A DNA stretch of 64,000 nucleotides from Duganella margarita (GCF_009857535.1 NZ_WWCS01000003.1:372001-436000); one strand, 5' to 3'. Numbered from the stretch's first letter, positions 8,580 through 17,687 are shown. A program made the numbers and translations. Notes: generated by a model not told the origin, from the letters alone.

Positions 8580-9521
8580 ATGCGTTTCAAATTCATGTTG
8601 CCGTTGTTGATGGTGTCGGTATCGGCGCTGGCCGCGCAACGGCCGGTGTCGCTGGAAGTGGCCGGCGGCGCCGTCTACGGCACCGAGCTGACGCCGGATG
8701 GGGTGAGCGGTAAAGTTCCGGTCGTGCTGCTGCATGCCGACGCCGGCCCCACCGACCGCGACGGCAATAGCACCACGCAGTTCGGCGCCAACGACGCGCT
8801 GCGCTTGCTGGCGGAAGCACTGGCGAAAAAGGGCATCGCCTCGATCCGCTACGACAAGCGCGGTGTCGGCGCCAGCGCGCTGCCGGTGTGGAAGGACGAG
8901 AACCTGCGCCTGGACGATTATATCGGCGACGCTACTGCGTGGCTGAAAAAGCTGCGCAGCGATGCACGCTTCTCGCGCTTGGTGATGGCCGGACATGGCG
9001 AAGGCGCATTGATCGCCTCCGAAGCCTGCGCGCAGGGCGGGGCGGATGCTTGTGTGCTGATCGCGGGCACCGGCCGTTCGGTCGAAGAACTGCTGCGCGA
9101 ACAGATGAAGGAGCAATTGCCGCCACCAATGCAGGCTGAGAGCGACCGCATTCTGGATGAACTGAAGGCCGGCAACACCACCAACAACGTGCCGCCGCCA
9201 CTGATGTCGGTGTATAACCCCGACGTGCAGCCCTACCTGATCTCCGCGCTACAGCACGACCCCCGCAAAGCCATCGCCGCGTTGAGGATGCCGGTGCTGA
9301 TCCTGCAAGGCAGCACCGACATGCAGGTCAAGGCGGACGACGCCAAAGCGCTGGCGGAGGCTGCGCCGAAGGCCAGACTGGTGACCATCGACGGCATGAA
9401 CCACATTCTGAAACTGGTGCCGGATGACGAAGCGCAGCAAATGAATTCCTACGCCACCCCGACGCTGCCAGTGGCGCCGCAGCTCGTCGACGCCTTGAGC
9501 AGCTTCGTCAAGGCGCCGTAA
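8580..9521 (+). CDS. Secreted alpha/beta-hydrolase lacking the nucleophilic serine
   Basis: 313 residues with an N-terminal signal peptide (MRFKFMLPLLMVSVSALAAQ). The fold markers of the serine-aminopeptidase-like alpha/beta hydrolases are present: an early HADAGPTDRDGN oxyanion region, SIRYDKRGVGAS, an acid region in ILQGSTDMQVKADDA and the histidine in DGMNH. The nucleophile elbow, expected as GHSEGA, reads GHGEGA at 138-143, so the serine is glycine at 140 (codon GGC). The start at 8580 has GGAG seven bases ahead. The gene lies 12 bases after sdpI and may be read from the same promoter. It is either a non-catalytic homologue or the result of a single A-to-G change. Confidence 0.85.
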   Translation: MRFKFMLPLLMVSVSALAAQRPVSLEVAGGAVYGTELTPDGVSGKVPVVLLHADAGPTDRDGNSTTQFGANDALRLLAEALAKKGIASIRYDKRGVGASALPVWKDENLRLDDYIGDATAWLKKLRSDARFSRLVMAGHGEGALIASEACAQGGADACVLIAGTGRSVEELLREQMKEQLPPPMQAESDRILDELKAGNTTNNVPPPLMSVYNPDVQPYLISALQHDPRKAIAALRMPVLILQGSTDMQVKADDAKALAEAAPKARLVTIDGMNHILKLVPDDEAQQMNSYATPTLPVAPQLVDALSSFVKAP

Positions 9522-9531
9522 GCGCGGCGTA

Positions 9532-11604
9532 TCAGGCGATATTGTCGGCGCCTGGTGCGCCGAACAGTTGCTGCTTGAGCAGGTGCAGCTGGTCGCGTAC
9601 TTGCGCGGCCTTTTCGAATTCCAGATTCTTCGCGTGATCCAGCATGGCTTTCTCCAGCCGCTTGATCTCCTTGCTGATCTGCTTCTCGCTCATCGATTCG
9701 TACTTGGCCGCTTCCTGCGCCACCTCGCGCACTTCCTTCGCGTCCTTCTCGCTGTAGACGCCGTCGATCATGTCCTTGATGATCTTCTTGACGCCGCGCG
9801 GGACGATGCCGTTGGCTTCATTGAAGGCGATCTGCTTGGCGCGCCGGCGTTCGGTCTCGCCGATCGCGCGTTCCATCGAGTCGGTCATGCGGTCCGCGTA
9901 CAGGATGGCGACGCCGTTCAGGTTACGCGCCGCGCGGCCGATGGTCTGGATCAGCGAGCGGTCGGAACGCAGGAAACCTTCCTTGTCGGCGTCCAGAATC
10001 GCCACCAGCGACACCTCCGGCAAGTCCAGGCCCTCGCGCAGCAGATTAATCCCGACCAGCACATCAAAGGTGCCGATGCGCAGGTCGCGCAGCAGCTCGA
10101 CGCGCTCCACGGTTTCGATATCGCTGTGCAGGTAGCGCACCTTGATGCCGTGATCGCTCAGGTACTCGGTCAGCTGTTCGGACATGCGCTTGGTCAGTGT
10201 GGTCACCAGCACACGCTCGTTCTTGGCGACGCGGTCGGTGATCTCGGACATCAGGTCGTCCACTTGCGACAGGGCAGGGCGCACGATCACCAGCGGGTCG
10301 ACCAGGCCGGTCGGCCGCACCACCTGTTCCACCACCTGATCGGCATGGGATTTTTCGTATTCGGCCGGCGTGGCGGAGACGAAGATGGTCTGCCGCATCT
10401 TGCCCTCGAATTCCTCGAACTTGAGCGGGCGGTTGTCCAGCGCCGACGGCAGGCGGAAGCCATAGTCCACCAGGTTGGTCTTGCGAGAACGGTCGCCGTT
10501 GTACATGGCGCTCAGCTGGCCCACCAGCACGTGCGACTCGTCCATGAACATCAGCGCGTCTTTCGGCAGATAGTCCACCAGCGTCGGCGGCGGTTCGCCC
10601 GGCATGGCGCCGCTGAGGTGACGCGAGTAGTTCTCGATGCCCTTGGTGAAGCCGATTTCCGCCATCATCTCCAGGTCGAAGCGGGTGCGCTGTTCCAGGC
10701 GCTGCTCTTCAATCAGCTTGTTCTCCTTGCGGAAGAACTCCAGGCGGTCGCGCAGTTCCAGCTTGATGGTCTCGATCGCGCGCAGCACGGTGGAGCGTGG
10801 CGTCACATAGTGCGAGCCCGGATAGACGGTGAAGCGCGGGATCTTCTGCTTGACGCGGCCGGTCAGCGGATCGAACAGCTGGATCGATTCCAGTTCATCG
10901 TCGAACAGGTCGAGGCGTACCGCGAGGTCCGCATTCTCGGCCGGGAAGATGTCGAGCGTATCGCCGCGCACGCGGAAGGTGCCGCGGCCGAAGTCCACTT
11001 CGTTGCGTGTGTACTGCATCTGGATCAGGCGCGCGATGATGTCGCGCTGCGACACGCGGTCCTTCTGGCGCAAGGTCAGGATCATCTGGTGGTATTCGTT
11101 CGGATTACCGATACCGTAGATGGCCGACACGGTCGCCACGATCACCACGTCGCGCCGCTCCATCAGCGACTTGGTGCACGACAGGCGCATTTGCTCGATG
11201 TGTTCATTGATGGATGAATCCTTTTCAATGAACAGGTCGCGCTGCGGCACGTAGGCTTCCGGCTGGTAGTAATCGTAGTAGGAGACGAAGTATTCGACCG
11301 CGTTCTTCGGGAAGAACTCGCGGAACTCCGAATACAGCTGCGCCGCCAGCGTCTTGTTCGGCGCGAACACGATGGCGGGACGGCCCTTGCGGGCGATCAC
11401 GTTGGCCATCGTGTAGGTCTTGCCGGAACCGGTCACGCCCAGCAGCGTCTGGAAGAACAGGCCGTCGTCGATGCCTTCGCACAGCTGGTCGATCGCCACC
11501 GGCTGGTCGCCGGCGGGCGGGAAGGGCTGGTGCAATTTGAAGGGCGAATCGGGGAACGTCACCACGGTTGCCTTGGGGAATTCTGCTACAGGTAAATCAG
11601 CCAT
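9532..11604 (-). CDS. uvrB: Excinuclease ABC subunit B
   Basis: DNA-damage recognition helicase of nucleotide excision repair, 690 residues. Walker A GVTGSGKT is at 56-63. The beta-hairpin region with the [12 protein letters not shown] sequence, helicase motif VSATPAEYE and motif [11 protein letters not shown] follow. The C-terminal UVR motif ([21 protein letters not shown]) that contacts UvrC is complete. It is divergent from tyrB with about 110 bases between. I could not find a LexA box in front of it, unlike the radical SAM gene at 48.5 kb. Confidence 0.98.
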   Translation of the reverse strand: MADLPVAEFPKATVVTFPDSPFKLHQPFPPAGDQPVAIDQLCEGIDDGLFFQTLLGVTGSGKTYTMANVIARKGRPAIVFAPNKTLAAQLYSEFREFFPKNAVEYFVSYYDYYQPEAYVPQRDLFIEKDSSINEHIEQMRLSCTKSLMERRDVVIVATVSAIYGIGNPNEYHQMILTLRQKDRVSQRDIIARLIQMQYTRNEVDFGRGTFRVRGDTLDIFPAENADLAVRLDLFDDELESIQLFDPLTGRVKQKIPRFTVYPGSHYVTPRSTVLRAIETIKLELRDRLEFFRKENKLIEEQRLEQRTRFDLEMMAEIGFTKGIENYSRHLSGAMPGEPPPTLVDYLPKDALMFMDESHVLVGQLSAMYNGDRSRKTNLVDYGFRLPSALDNRPLKFEEFEGKMRQTIFVSATPAEYEKSHADQVVEQVVRPTGLVDPLVIVRPALSQVDDLMSEITDRVAKNERVLVTTLTKRMSEQLTEYLSDHGIKVRYLHSDIETVERVELLRDLRIGTFDVLVGINLLREGLDLPEVSLVAILDADKEGFLRSDRSLIQTIGRAARNLNGVAILYADRMTDSMERAIGETERRRAKQIAFNEANGIVPRGVKKIIKDMIDGVYSEKDAKEVREVAQEAAKYESMSEKQISKEIKRLEKAMLDHAKNLEFEKAAQVRDQLHLLKQQLFGAPGADNIA

Positions 11605-11718
11605 CGTGCTCAGACCTTTGTTAGAATAATGGCCTGCCAGCGGCCTGAAGTCGGTATTTTAGGGGCGCTGTCTATACATCTCTGCTGCGAACCGCTTCCA
11701 ATCGAATCCAATCTTATC

Positions 11719-12915
11719 ATGACGAATCCTAGCTTGTTCAGCGCCATCGACATGGCACCACGCGACCCTATCCTGGGTATTACCGAGGCGTTCAACGCCG
11801 ACATCAACCAGAACAAAATCAATCTGGGTGTTGGGGTTTATTATGACGACAACGGTAAGGTGCCTCTGCTATCGTGCGTACAGAAAGCGGAAGAAATCCT
11901 GATCGCCACGCCAGCGCCGCGCACCTACCTGCCGATCGAAGGTCTGGCGGCCTACGACAAGGCAGTGCAAGAGCTGGTATTTGGCGCCGATAGCGCTGTA
12001 ATTCAAGAGAAGCGCGCAGTGACCGTGCAAGCCATCGGCGGCACCGGCGCCCTGAAGATCGGCGCCGACTTCCTGAAGCGCTTCGCGCCGGACGCCGAAG
12101 TCTACATCAGCGACCCAAGCTGGGAAAACCACCGCGCGCTGTTTGAAAGCGCCGGTTTCAAGGTCAATAACTACGCGTACTTCGATGCGGCCACCCACGG
12201 CGTCAACTTCGCCGGCATGATCGCCGACCTGAAAGCCATGCCGCGCGGTTCGATCGTGCTGCTGCACGCCTGCTGCCACAACCCGACCGGCGCCGACCTG
12301 ACCTCGGACCAGTGGACCGAAGTCATCGGCACCATCAGCTCGGGCGGCCTGGTGCCGTTCCTGGACATGGCTTACCAGGGCTTTGGCGCCGGCATCGCGG
12401 AAGACGGCGAAGTGGTGCGCCGCTTCGCCGCCACCGGCGGCCCGCTGCTGGTGTCGAATTCGTTCTCCAAGTCGTTCTCGCTGTATGGCGAACGCGTCGG
12501 CGCGCTGAGCGTGGTGGCGGCGTCGGCTGACGAAGCGGCCCGCCTGATGTCGCAACTGAAGCGCGTGGTGCGCACCAACTACTCCAATCCGCCGGTCCAC
12601 GGCGGCAAAGTGGTGGCCACCGTGCTGACCACGCCGGAACTGCGTCAGCTGTGGGAAGACGAGCTGGCCGGCATGCGCGTGCGCATCAAGGAAATGCGCG
12701 AAGCGTTCGTGCAGAAGCTTGCTGCCAAGGGTCACGACTTCGCCTTCGTGCGCGACCAGATCGGCATGTTCTCGTACTCGGGCCTGAACAAGGGGCAAGT
12801 GGAGCAACTGCGCGCGGAATCGATCTACGCGGTGGATACCGGCCGCATCTGCGTGGCTGCGTTGAATTCGCGCAATATCGACATCGTTATTGACGCCATC
12901 GCTAAAGTGCTCTAA
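11719..12915 (+). CDS. tyrB: Aromatic-amino-acid aminotransferase
   Basis: Class I PLP-dependent aminotransferase of the AspC/TyrB group, 398 residues. The PLP lysine is K251 in SNSFSKSFS. The HACCHNPTGADLT loop and an arginine-containing C-terminal NSRNIDIV block fit the family. It interconverts aromatic or acidic amino acids and their 2-oxo acids. AspC activity is also possible, because the two are hard to separate by eye. I chose the ATG at 11719, which gives MTNPSLFSAIDMAPRDPILG, the usual N-terminus; an earlier in-frame ATG would add 30 residues of non-family sequence. There is no clear Shine-Dalgarno. Confidence 0.93.
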   Translation: MTNPSLFSAIDMAPRDPILGITEAFNADINQNKINLGVGVYYDDNGKVPLLSCVQKAEEILIATPAPRTYLPIEGLAAYDKAVQELVFGADSAVIQEKRAVTVQAIGGTGALKIGADFLKRFAPDAEVYISDPSWENHRALFESAGFKVNNYAYFDAATHGVNFAGMIADLKAMPRGSIVLLHACCHNPTGADLTSDQWTEVIGTISSGGLVPFLDMAYQGFGAGIAEDGEVVRRFAATGGPLLVSNSFSKSFSLYGERVGALSVVAASADEAARLMSQLKRVVRTNYSNPPVHGGKVVATVLTTPELRQLWEDELAGMRVRIKEMREAFVQKLAAKGHDFAFVRDQIGMFSYSGLNKGQVEQLRAESIYAVDTGRICVAALNSRNIDIVIDAIAKVL

Positions 12916-13013
12916 AATCTTGTTTCTTCGCGCTGCGTTGTTAGACGCAAAGTGAAGTAAGGGCAACATGAAATACCGCAGTAAATCGCATCTTGCTGAT
13001 GTGAAAGAAACAG

Positions 13014-13019
13014 TATAAA
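13014..13019 (+). promoter_or_regulatory. -10 element of the first tRNA-Asn copy
   Basis: TATAAA lies 14 bases before the tRNA. The candidate -35 (TCTTGC at 12991-12996 with a 17-base spacer) is weak, so only the -10 is well supported. Confidence 0.45.
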
Positions 13020-13032
13020 ATGTTGCCGCTAT

Positions 13033-13108
13033 TCCCTGATAGCTCAGTTGGTAGAGCGACGGACTGTTAATCCGCAGGTCCCTGGTTCGAGTCCAGGTCG
13101 GGGAGCCA
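13033..13108 (+). tRNA. tRNA-Asn(GTT), copy 1
   Basis: 76 bases including an encoded CCA. The acceptor stem TCCCTGA/TCGGGGA pairs fully with one G-U. The D stem GCTC/GAGC, anticodon loop CTGTTAA with GTT at 13066-13068, and T arm CTGGTTCGAGTCCAG are all present. A strong terminator follows. Confidence 0.97.
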
Positions 13109-13116
13109 GAATTCCT

Positions 13117-13177
13117 AAAAACCACATGTGTGCTTGCAACGCTCAAGATCGTTGCAATGCCACATGTGGTTTTTTTA
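13117..13177 (+). terminator. Long intrinsic terminator after tRNA-Asn copy 1
   Basis: AAAACCACATGTG (13117-13129) pairs with CACATGTGGTTTT (13161-13173). An inner TTGCAACG/CGTTGCAA stem follows beyond a 3x3 internal loop, and the structure ends in a seven-T run. It is unusually long for a terminator. Confidence 0.8.
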
Positions 13178-13193
13178 TTTTTGAGTTATCGAT

Positions 13194-13442
13194 ATGGAAA
13201 ATCTAGACCAACGTTATCTGGTTCAGCAGAACAAAATCAGCGACGGCGACATGAGGCCGCCGGTGTTCGCCAAGGTCATGCGCAGCAAAGAGGGCGTGTT
13301 CGAAGGCGTCTCCTTTATCAAGAATAAAGAAAAAGCCACCGTGATGACCATCGCCGAAGCGGAAGAGGCGATTGCCTGGGCCACCAAAAAGAAGCCTGGC
13401 GCCCAGGAATACGCCACCAAGATCATCTGCCTGGGGCAGTAA
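13194..13442 (+). CDS. Small hypothetical protein between tRNA genes
   Basis: 82 residues, charged and soluble, with no signal peptide. I do not recognise the family. Visible features are a PPVFAKVMRSKEGVFEGVSF stretch likely to form beta strands and a MTIAEAEEAIAWATKKKPGAQ helix. Codon use looks normal for the region. The start at 13194 follows the tRNA copy 1 terminator by 16 bases, and only a weak GAG precedes it. It sits alone between tRNA-Asn copies 1 and 2. Confidence 0.6.
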   Translation: MENLDQRYLVQQNKISDGDMRPPVFAKVMRSKEGVFEGVSFIKNKEKATVMTIAEAEEAIAWATKKKPGAQEYATKIICLGQ

Positions 13443-13515
13443 GCTGAATTGGGCTAAAAAAACCTGTTTTAGCTCTAGGCAAATCGGCTTCTGACCGATA
13501 CAATTCGGCCTCAAT

Positions 13516-13591
13516 TCCCTGATAGCTCAGTCGGTAGAGCGACGGACTGTTAATCCGCAGGTCCCTGGTTCGAGTCCAGGTCGGGGAGCCA
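13516..13591 (+). tRNA. tRNA-Asn(GTT), copy 2
   Basis: Same 76 bases as copy 1 except T to C at tRNA position 17 in the D loop (13532). The anticodon GTT is at 13549-13551. A TACAAT element at 13499-13504 followed by a GC-rich discriminator is the likely -10 box. Copy 3 follows after 21 bases with no terminator, so the two are probably one transcript. Confidence 0.97.
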
Positions 13592-13612
13592 AAAATTTAG
13601 AAGCAGCACAAT

Positions 13613-13688
13613 TCCCTGATAGCTCAGTTGGTAGAGCGACGGACTGTTAATCCGCAGGTCCCTGGTTCGAGTCCAGGTCGGGGAGCCA
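13613..13688 (+). tRNA. tRNA-Asn(GTT), copy 3
   Basis: Identical to copy 1. The anticodon GTT is at 13646-13648 and CCA is encoded. It is probably cotranscribed with copy 2 and is followed by an intrinsic terminator. Confidence 0.97.
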
Positions 13689-13705
13689 GAATTTTAGTAG
13701 TACAG

Positions 13706-13746
13706 AAAAAGGGGTTACACGTTTCAGCGTGTAGCCCCTTTTTTTC
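13706..13746 (+). terminator. Intrinsic terminator after tRNA-Asn copy 3
   Basis: The AAAAAGGGGTTACACG arm (13706-13721) pairs with CGTGTAGCCCCTTTTT (13728-13743) around a six-base loop, with one G-U pair and a T run. Because of the A tract it could also terminate the convergent haem-lipoprotein gene on the minus strand. Confidence 0.85.
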
Positions 13747-13763
13747 GTTTCTAGTCTGCCAGG

Positions 13764-16364
13764 CTACTGCCAGGCCGCCGCAGCCCAGTCGCTCCACACT
13801 TTCAGGCGGGCCGGTTCGGCGCCCATTTGCGTGGCTTTCCAGATGCCGTACTGCTCGGTCTGCTCGGTGGTGGTTTGGTACAGCGCGTTCGACATCATGA
13901 AGTGCGTGCCGTCGCCATACGTGCCCAGCGGACTCCTGGCTTGATCCAGGCAGTAGCGGAAGCCGGCCACGTTCTCCGGCTCGCCCAGCGAGGTATTAGC
14001 CGGATCGCAGCGGCGCCAGGCGCTCAGCGGCTGCTGGGTGTACAGCCCGTTGAATTGCTGGATCGCGCCGTTCACCGTTTTCAGATACAGCCCGGGTTGC
14101 AGGTCGTCGAGGAAACGGTACTTCGACGGATTGACGCCGTCGCGGTTGGCGTTATCGAGGAAGTTGGTGGTGGTCAGGTGCTTGGCGACCTGTGCGCGGC
14201 CGTAGCGCCCCTCGTTGGCAAACAGGTCGGGCTGATTCGGATCGTACAGCACCAGATCGTTATTAACGTATTGCGCCGACTTGATGCGCGCCTGCAGCAG
14301 GCGCACGAAGTGGCTGTCCTGCAGCGCCTTGGCGGCCGGCGTGGCCGCGCCGACCTTGTTGGCGATGTATTCGTCAAACGCGGTCAGGTACGGCCAGTCC
14401 ATCGGGTAATTGACCCAGCCGCTCTGGCCGCCCGGATTGACCGTCATCTGCAATTGATACCACTGGTTGCTGCGGTAGTAGGAGGCGACGATGTTGTCGG
14501 TCTCCCACGCGGTGTACCATTCGCGGGTGATCTGGCCGGAGGCGTTTTTGTCCTCCTGGTACACCATGTGCGGCGCCAGGTAGAACAGGCTGACGGTATT
14601 GAACGGCCAGCCGTGCGCCTCGCCGCGGCCTTTCCAGGCGCCGGTGGTCTTGTCCTTGTCGCCGATGAACCAGGTCTGGTTGCCTTCGAGCGAATAGTCC
14701 TGCGCCAGTTCCCATTGCTTGACCGCGTTCCAGTGCAGCATGCTGGCCACCGAGCGTTCGATGAAGGCGTTGGTGGTGAAGGCGCCGGCCTTGCCAGCTG
14801 CCATGGTGGCGCTTGATGCCAGCGACTGCAGGTGGGCCGCGCCGATCTGGGCGCCGTAGGTGCCTTTGTCGGCGATGTGATTGCCGCGGCCGCCGCCGAG
14901 GAAGGTGTAGGCGTCCCAGCCGGTGAAGGTCATCATGGCGTTGATCTGCACCCGCAGGTCGGGAATCAGGTGGCTCCAGTCGGCCAGGTTGCCGTTCGGG
15001 TTTTTGTTTTTCTGGAACCAGGCGATCAGATCGTTGTAGCGGCCGTTCGGATTTTGCAGGCCGTTGGTCGGATGCATGATGCCGTTGGTAAAGCCGCTGC
15101 CGTCGGTCTGGGTCGGCCACACGTCCAGCGGATGGATGGTCGGCAGCCAGGCGTTCCAGTCGGGAAACTGCATGGCGATCGCGGTTTCGCGGGCGTTCAT
15201 GGTGGCGTTGGGATTCATCACCTTGTCGACGTCGGCTTGGGTTAGCGACAGCGGCGCGTCCAGCGGTTTGCCGAACAGCGCCTTGACGGCGTCTGCCGGC
15301 GTGTTCAGCACGGCTTCCAGGCCGGCGCCGGCCGCCCAGCGCGTGGCGCAGTCGGCGCTGTTGCAATCGAGGCCGGGGCCGGGCTGGTACGGCGGATTCC
15401 ACGGCCGCGCCTTGTCGACGTAGGCCACGTTCTGCAACGACGAGCGCAGGAAGGCGGCAATTTGCTTGCCCTCGGTTTCCGTCAGGCCGTGGAAGCGGCT
15501 GCGCTGGACGATGGAATTGTTGGAATAGTTGAAGTACTGCAGGTCGCGTCCATTGTCGGCGTGGCAGGAGGCGCAGGCCGCCTGCAGTTTGCGCGTGACG
15601 ATCGCCGATTTGGCGATTTTGCCATGCGCGTACCACAGCGTCTTGCCGGCGTCGACATCGGCCGCCGTGATGGCGCTGACGTCGCGCTCGCTCAGCGGAT
15701 CGAAGCGCTGGATCGTGGTGCTGTCCACCTGCATCGCGCCGGCGTCCTGCAGTTGCAGGTTGAGCACGCGGTAGCCGTTCGATTCGCCATCGGTGCCGTT
15801 GAAACGGAACTGGATGCGGTTGGTGCTGGGCAGCGCCACCAGCCGCGCGCGCGTGGCGGCGTCCAGCGGCAGGGTGACGCGGGTGGTGTAGAAGCCACCG
15901 TTGACGCCGCCGTGCAGGCGCTCGTCGTCGGCCAGCGTGACATTGGCGTCGGTGATGTCGATCCATGGCGTGTTGGAGGTGGTGGCTGCGCCGCCCAGCA
16001 CGCGCACGCTGGCCTTGATCTTGGTCGGCAGGGCGGTGGTTTTTTCAAATTCCGGCGCCGAGTAGAAGCCGCACCGGTGGCATTGGAACCACAGTTGCGC
16101 GACGCTGCCGAGTCGGCTGGCGTCGACGCCCAGCTGGGCTTCGGCGATGACCGGCTTGGATGGTGCGCCGTTGCCGAGCACTTCCAGCGGCAGGGTCAGG
16201 GTGTTGGCAGCGCTGGCGCTGATCCGTCCCATGCTCAGCGCGCTTTTTTTTGCGCTGGCGTCGGTGGGCGTCTCGGTGCTGCCACCGCAGGCGGCAAGGA
16301 GGGCGGCAAGGCTGATGGCGGCGGCGCGCTGGAGGCTGCGCCAATTGAGGCGAAATGGTGTCAT
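13764..16364 (-). CDS. Large secreted lipoprotein with one haem c site
   Basis: 866 residues. The N-terminus is a lipoprotein signal (SLAALLAAC, lipobox cysteine at about 26) followed by a Ser/Thr/Ala-rich linker. A single haem c motif CASCH lies at 264-268 in a DNGRDLQYFNYSN context. Another cysteine pair (CHRC, about 95-98) lies in the first domain. The remaining 580 residues, rich in Trp, Tyr and Asn, carry no motif I can name. An outer-membrane or periplasmic electron-transfer or oxidase-like role is possible but not shown. It is convergent with tRNA-Asn copy 3 and stands alone on its strand. Confidence 0.75.
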   Translation of the reverse strand: MTPFRLNWRSLQRAAAISLAALLAACGGSTETPTDASAKKSALSMGRISASAANTLTLPLEVLGNGAPSKPVIAEAQLGVDASRLGSVAQLWFQCHRCGFYSAPEFEKTTALPTKIKASVRVLGGAATTSNTPWIDITDANVTLADDERLHGGVNGGFYTTRVTLPLDAATRARLVALPSTNRIQFRFNGTDGESNGYRVLNLQLQDAGAMQVDSTTIQRFDPLSERDVSAITAADVDAGKTLWYAHGKIAKSAIVTRKLQAACASCHADNGRDLQYFNYSNNSIVQRSRFHGLTETEGKQIAAFLRSSLQNVAYVDKARPWNPPYQPGPGLDCNSADCATRWAAGAGLEAVLNTPADAVKALFGKPLDAPLSLTQADVDKVMNPNATMNARETAIAMQFPDWNAWLPTIHPLDVWPTQTDGSGFTNGIMHPTNGLQNPNGRYNDLIAWFQKNKNPNGNLADWSHLIPDLRVQINAMMTFTGWDAYTFLGGGRGNHIADKGTYGAQIGAAHLQSLASSATMAAGKAGAFTTNAFIERSVASMLHWNAVKQWELAQDYSLEGNQTWFIGDKDKTTGAWKGRGEAHGWPFNTVSLFYLAPHMVYQEDKNASGQITREWYTAWETDNIVASYYRSNQWYQLQMTVNPGGQSGWVNYPMDWPYLTAFDEYIANKVGAATPAAKALQDSHFVRLLQARIKSAQYVNNDLVLYDPNQPDLFANEGRYGRAQVAKHLTTTNFLDNANRDGVNPSKYRFLDDLQPGLYLKTVNGAIQQFNGLYTQQPLSAWRRCDPANTSLGEPENVAGFRYCLDQARSPLGTYGDGTHFMMSNALYQTTTEQTEQYGIWKATQMGAEPARLKVWSDWAAAAWQ

Positions 16365-16602
16365 GGCGATTCCGTGAAGTGGTTGCGCCGTTGATGCTAC
16401 CGGAATTCACTTGTCAATTGTAAAGTATGGTCTCTGTCATAAGGCCATGTCGAAGTGCTCAAGGATTTTGCATTTTTGCACCGAAAGTTCACAAAACACA
16501 CGATTCAGGTAGACGAGAATCTTGCACCTCGGTATTCTGGACCTGATTTCCGCCAGAGAGCGGAATGCGTTTTCATCTAAAGAAAGTAACAGAGGTAGAA
16601 AT

Positions 16603-17295
16603 ATGAGCGACGAAAACGAAGCGATTGTCTACGGCACCGAAGACTTGTTGTCCAGTCTATGCAACTCGGTGACCCGGGTGCTGAATGTGGCAACGCAGAG
16701 CAAGGTGAATTATTCCGGCATGGTGCAGCGGATTACCAAGGTCGGCCTGAAGCCCGACATCGGCTGTTTCGTGCTGTTTGACGGCGGTTTTACCGGCCTG
16801 GTGGTGCTGAACTTTGCCGCCGATACGGCGATGGAAATCTACGAGCGCTACATGTTGCACATGGGCATGCCCAAGTCGGAGCTGGCCAGCTCGCACACCT
16901 CGGACGAAGTGTCCAACATCCTCGGCGAGCTGATGAACCAGATCGTCGGCGACTTCACCGGCAAGATCCGCCGTGAGCTGCAAACCAACATCACGCAGAA
17001 TCAGCCGAAGATGCTGGTGCTGAACAAGCAGATCGTGCTCAGCGTCGACACCCCGCTGGACCGCCCGGAAATGCGCCGCGTCAGCTTCTACACCGAGAAG
17101 AGCAACATCTTCTACCTGGAACTGGCGATCGACCGCACCGAGTTCATCCGTCTGCACGATTTCGACTCCAGCGAAATCAGCGATCCGGATGCGCTGCTGG
17201 ATCAGGAGCGCGACAGCCAGAAGTCGGCCAGTGCGCCGGCCGTTTTGTCCGCCGATGACGAAGCCGACGAATTGCTCAAGTCGCTCGGCATGTAA
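16603..17295 (+). CDS. DUF3334 family protein
   Basis: 230 residues, soluble and acidic. I recognise the DUF3334 pattern from blocks such as VYGTEDLL, KPDIGCFVLFDGGF and LGELMNQIVGDFTGKIRREL. The last block, with its E-x-x-N helix, recalls the phosphatase helices of CheC/CheX-type proteins, and a link to chemotaxis or signalling is an inference from that alone. The C-terminal 40 residues are acidic and probably disordered. The ATG at 16603 follows AGAGGTAGAA; the frame extends further upstream but without an equally good site. It appears monocistronic and a GC-rich hairpin follows. Confidence 0.8.
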   Translation: MSDENEAIVYGTEDLLSSLCNSVTRVLNVATQSKVNYSGMVQRITKVGLKPDIGCFVLFDGGFTGLVVLNFAADTAMEIYERYMLHMGMPKSELASSHTSDEVSNILGELMNQIVGDFTGKIRRELQTNITQNQPKMLVLNKQIVLSVDTPLDRPEMRRVSFYTEKSNIFYLELAIDRTEFIRLHDFDSSEISDPDALLDQERDSQKSASAPAVLSADDEADELLKSLGM

Positions 17296-17310
17296 TAACC
17301 CCTTCCCACC

Positions 17311-17332
17311 ACGGCCAGCCTGCGCTGGCCGT
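17311..17332 (+). terminator. GC-rich hairpin after the DUF3334 gene
   Basis: ACGGCCAGC and GCTGGCCGT form a perfect nine-base-pair stem with a CTGC loop, 16 bases after the stop. No T run follows, so termination may be weak. Confidence 0.5.
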
Positions 17333-17421
17333 GCGTCATTTGCGCAACAGCGCAGCCGCCGTACCGCCCCGCTAAGCTTGTCGAACGCACCATACTGTGG
17401 ACGACGCGACACGCGTAAACC

Positions 17422-17435
17422 ACTGAATATTCAGT
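17422..17435. promoter_or_regulatory. Perfect 14-bp palindrome upstream of the TonB receptor
   Basis: ACTGAATATTCAGT is fully self-complementary and sits about 250 bases before the receptor start. It may be an operator; no regulator gene is adjacent. Confidence 0.3.
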
Positions 17436-17687
17436 TATTGCATATGCTTAACCGAATTTCTAACAGTTAATTGGGTTTAAGATATATTCAGCTTGCAATA
17501 CATGGTATCAATCAAAGAAAATATCGCCTTTCAAAAAAGTCAGTGCAATATTGCTAGCTTCCGCAACGGCGTAGAGGCCCTTGCGCTACCACGATCACGA
17601 CAGATGGCCGGGTAGTGACCAAACAAAAGAGAAAGCAGGAGACAACTGTTTCTAACTCTTTGCACTACATTTAAATCGGGAAATTGA

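Larger units (their letters stand above)
17296..17687. other. Intergenic region before the TonB receptor
   Basis: 392 bases without a convincing gene. It starts with a GC-rich hairpin and then turns AT-rich from about 17420, where a perfect 14-bp palindrome lies. TATATT (17483-17488) could be a -10 box, but I see no good -35. The AGGAG at about 17638 is 45 bases from the next start and seems too distant for its ribosome site. A regulated leader is possible; nothing matched a known riboswitch by eye. Confidence 0.5.

Noticed and set aside
9568..11217. A 549-codon plus-strand frame opposite uvrB
   Set aside because: Antisense shadow of a conserved gene, with repeated His/Gln/Val-rich composition.
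11605..11718. Possible LexA box between uvrB and tyrB
   Set aside because: Only a CTGT half (CTGTCTATACAT) is present; the ACAG half is missing.
13628..13900. Frames beginning inside tRNA-Asn copies 3 and 4
   Set aside because: They start in the tRNA sequence itself and read the same MVERRTVNPQVPGSSPGRG artefact at both places.
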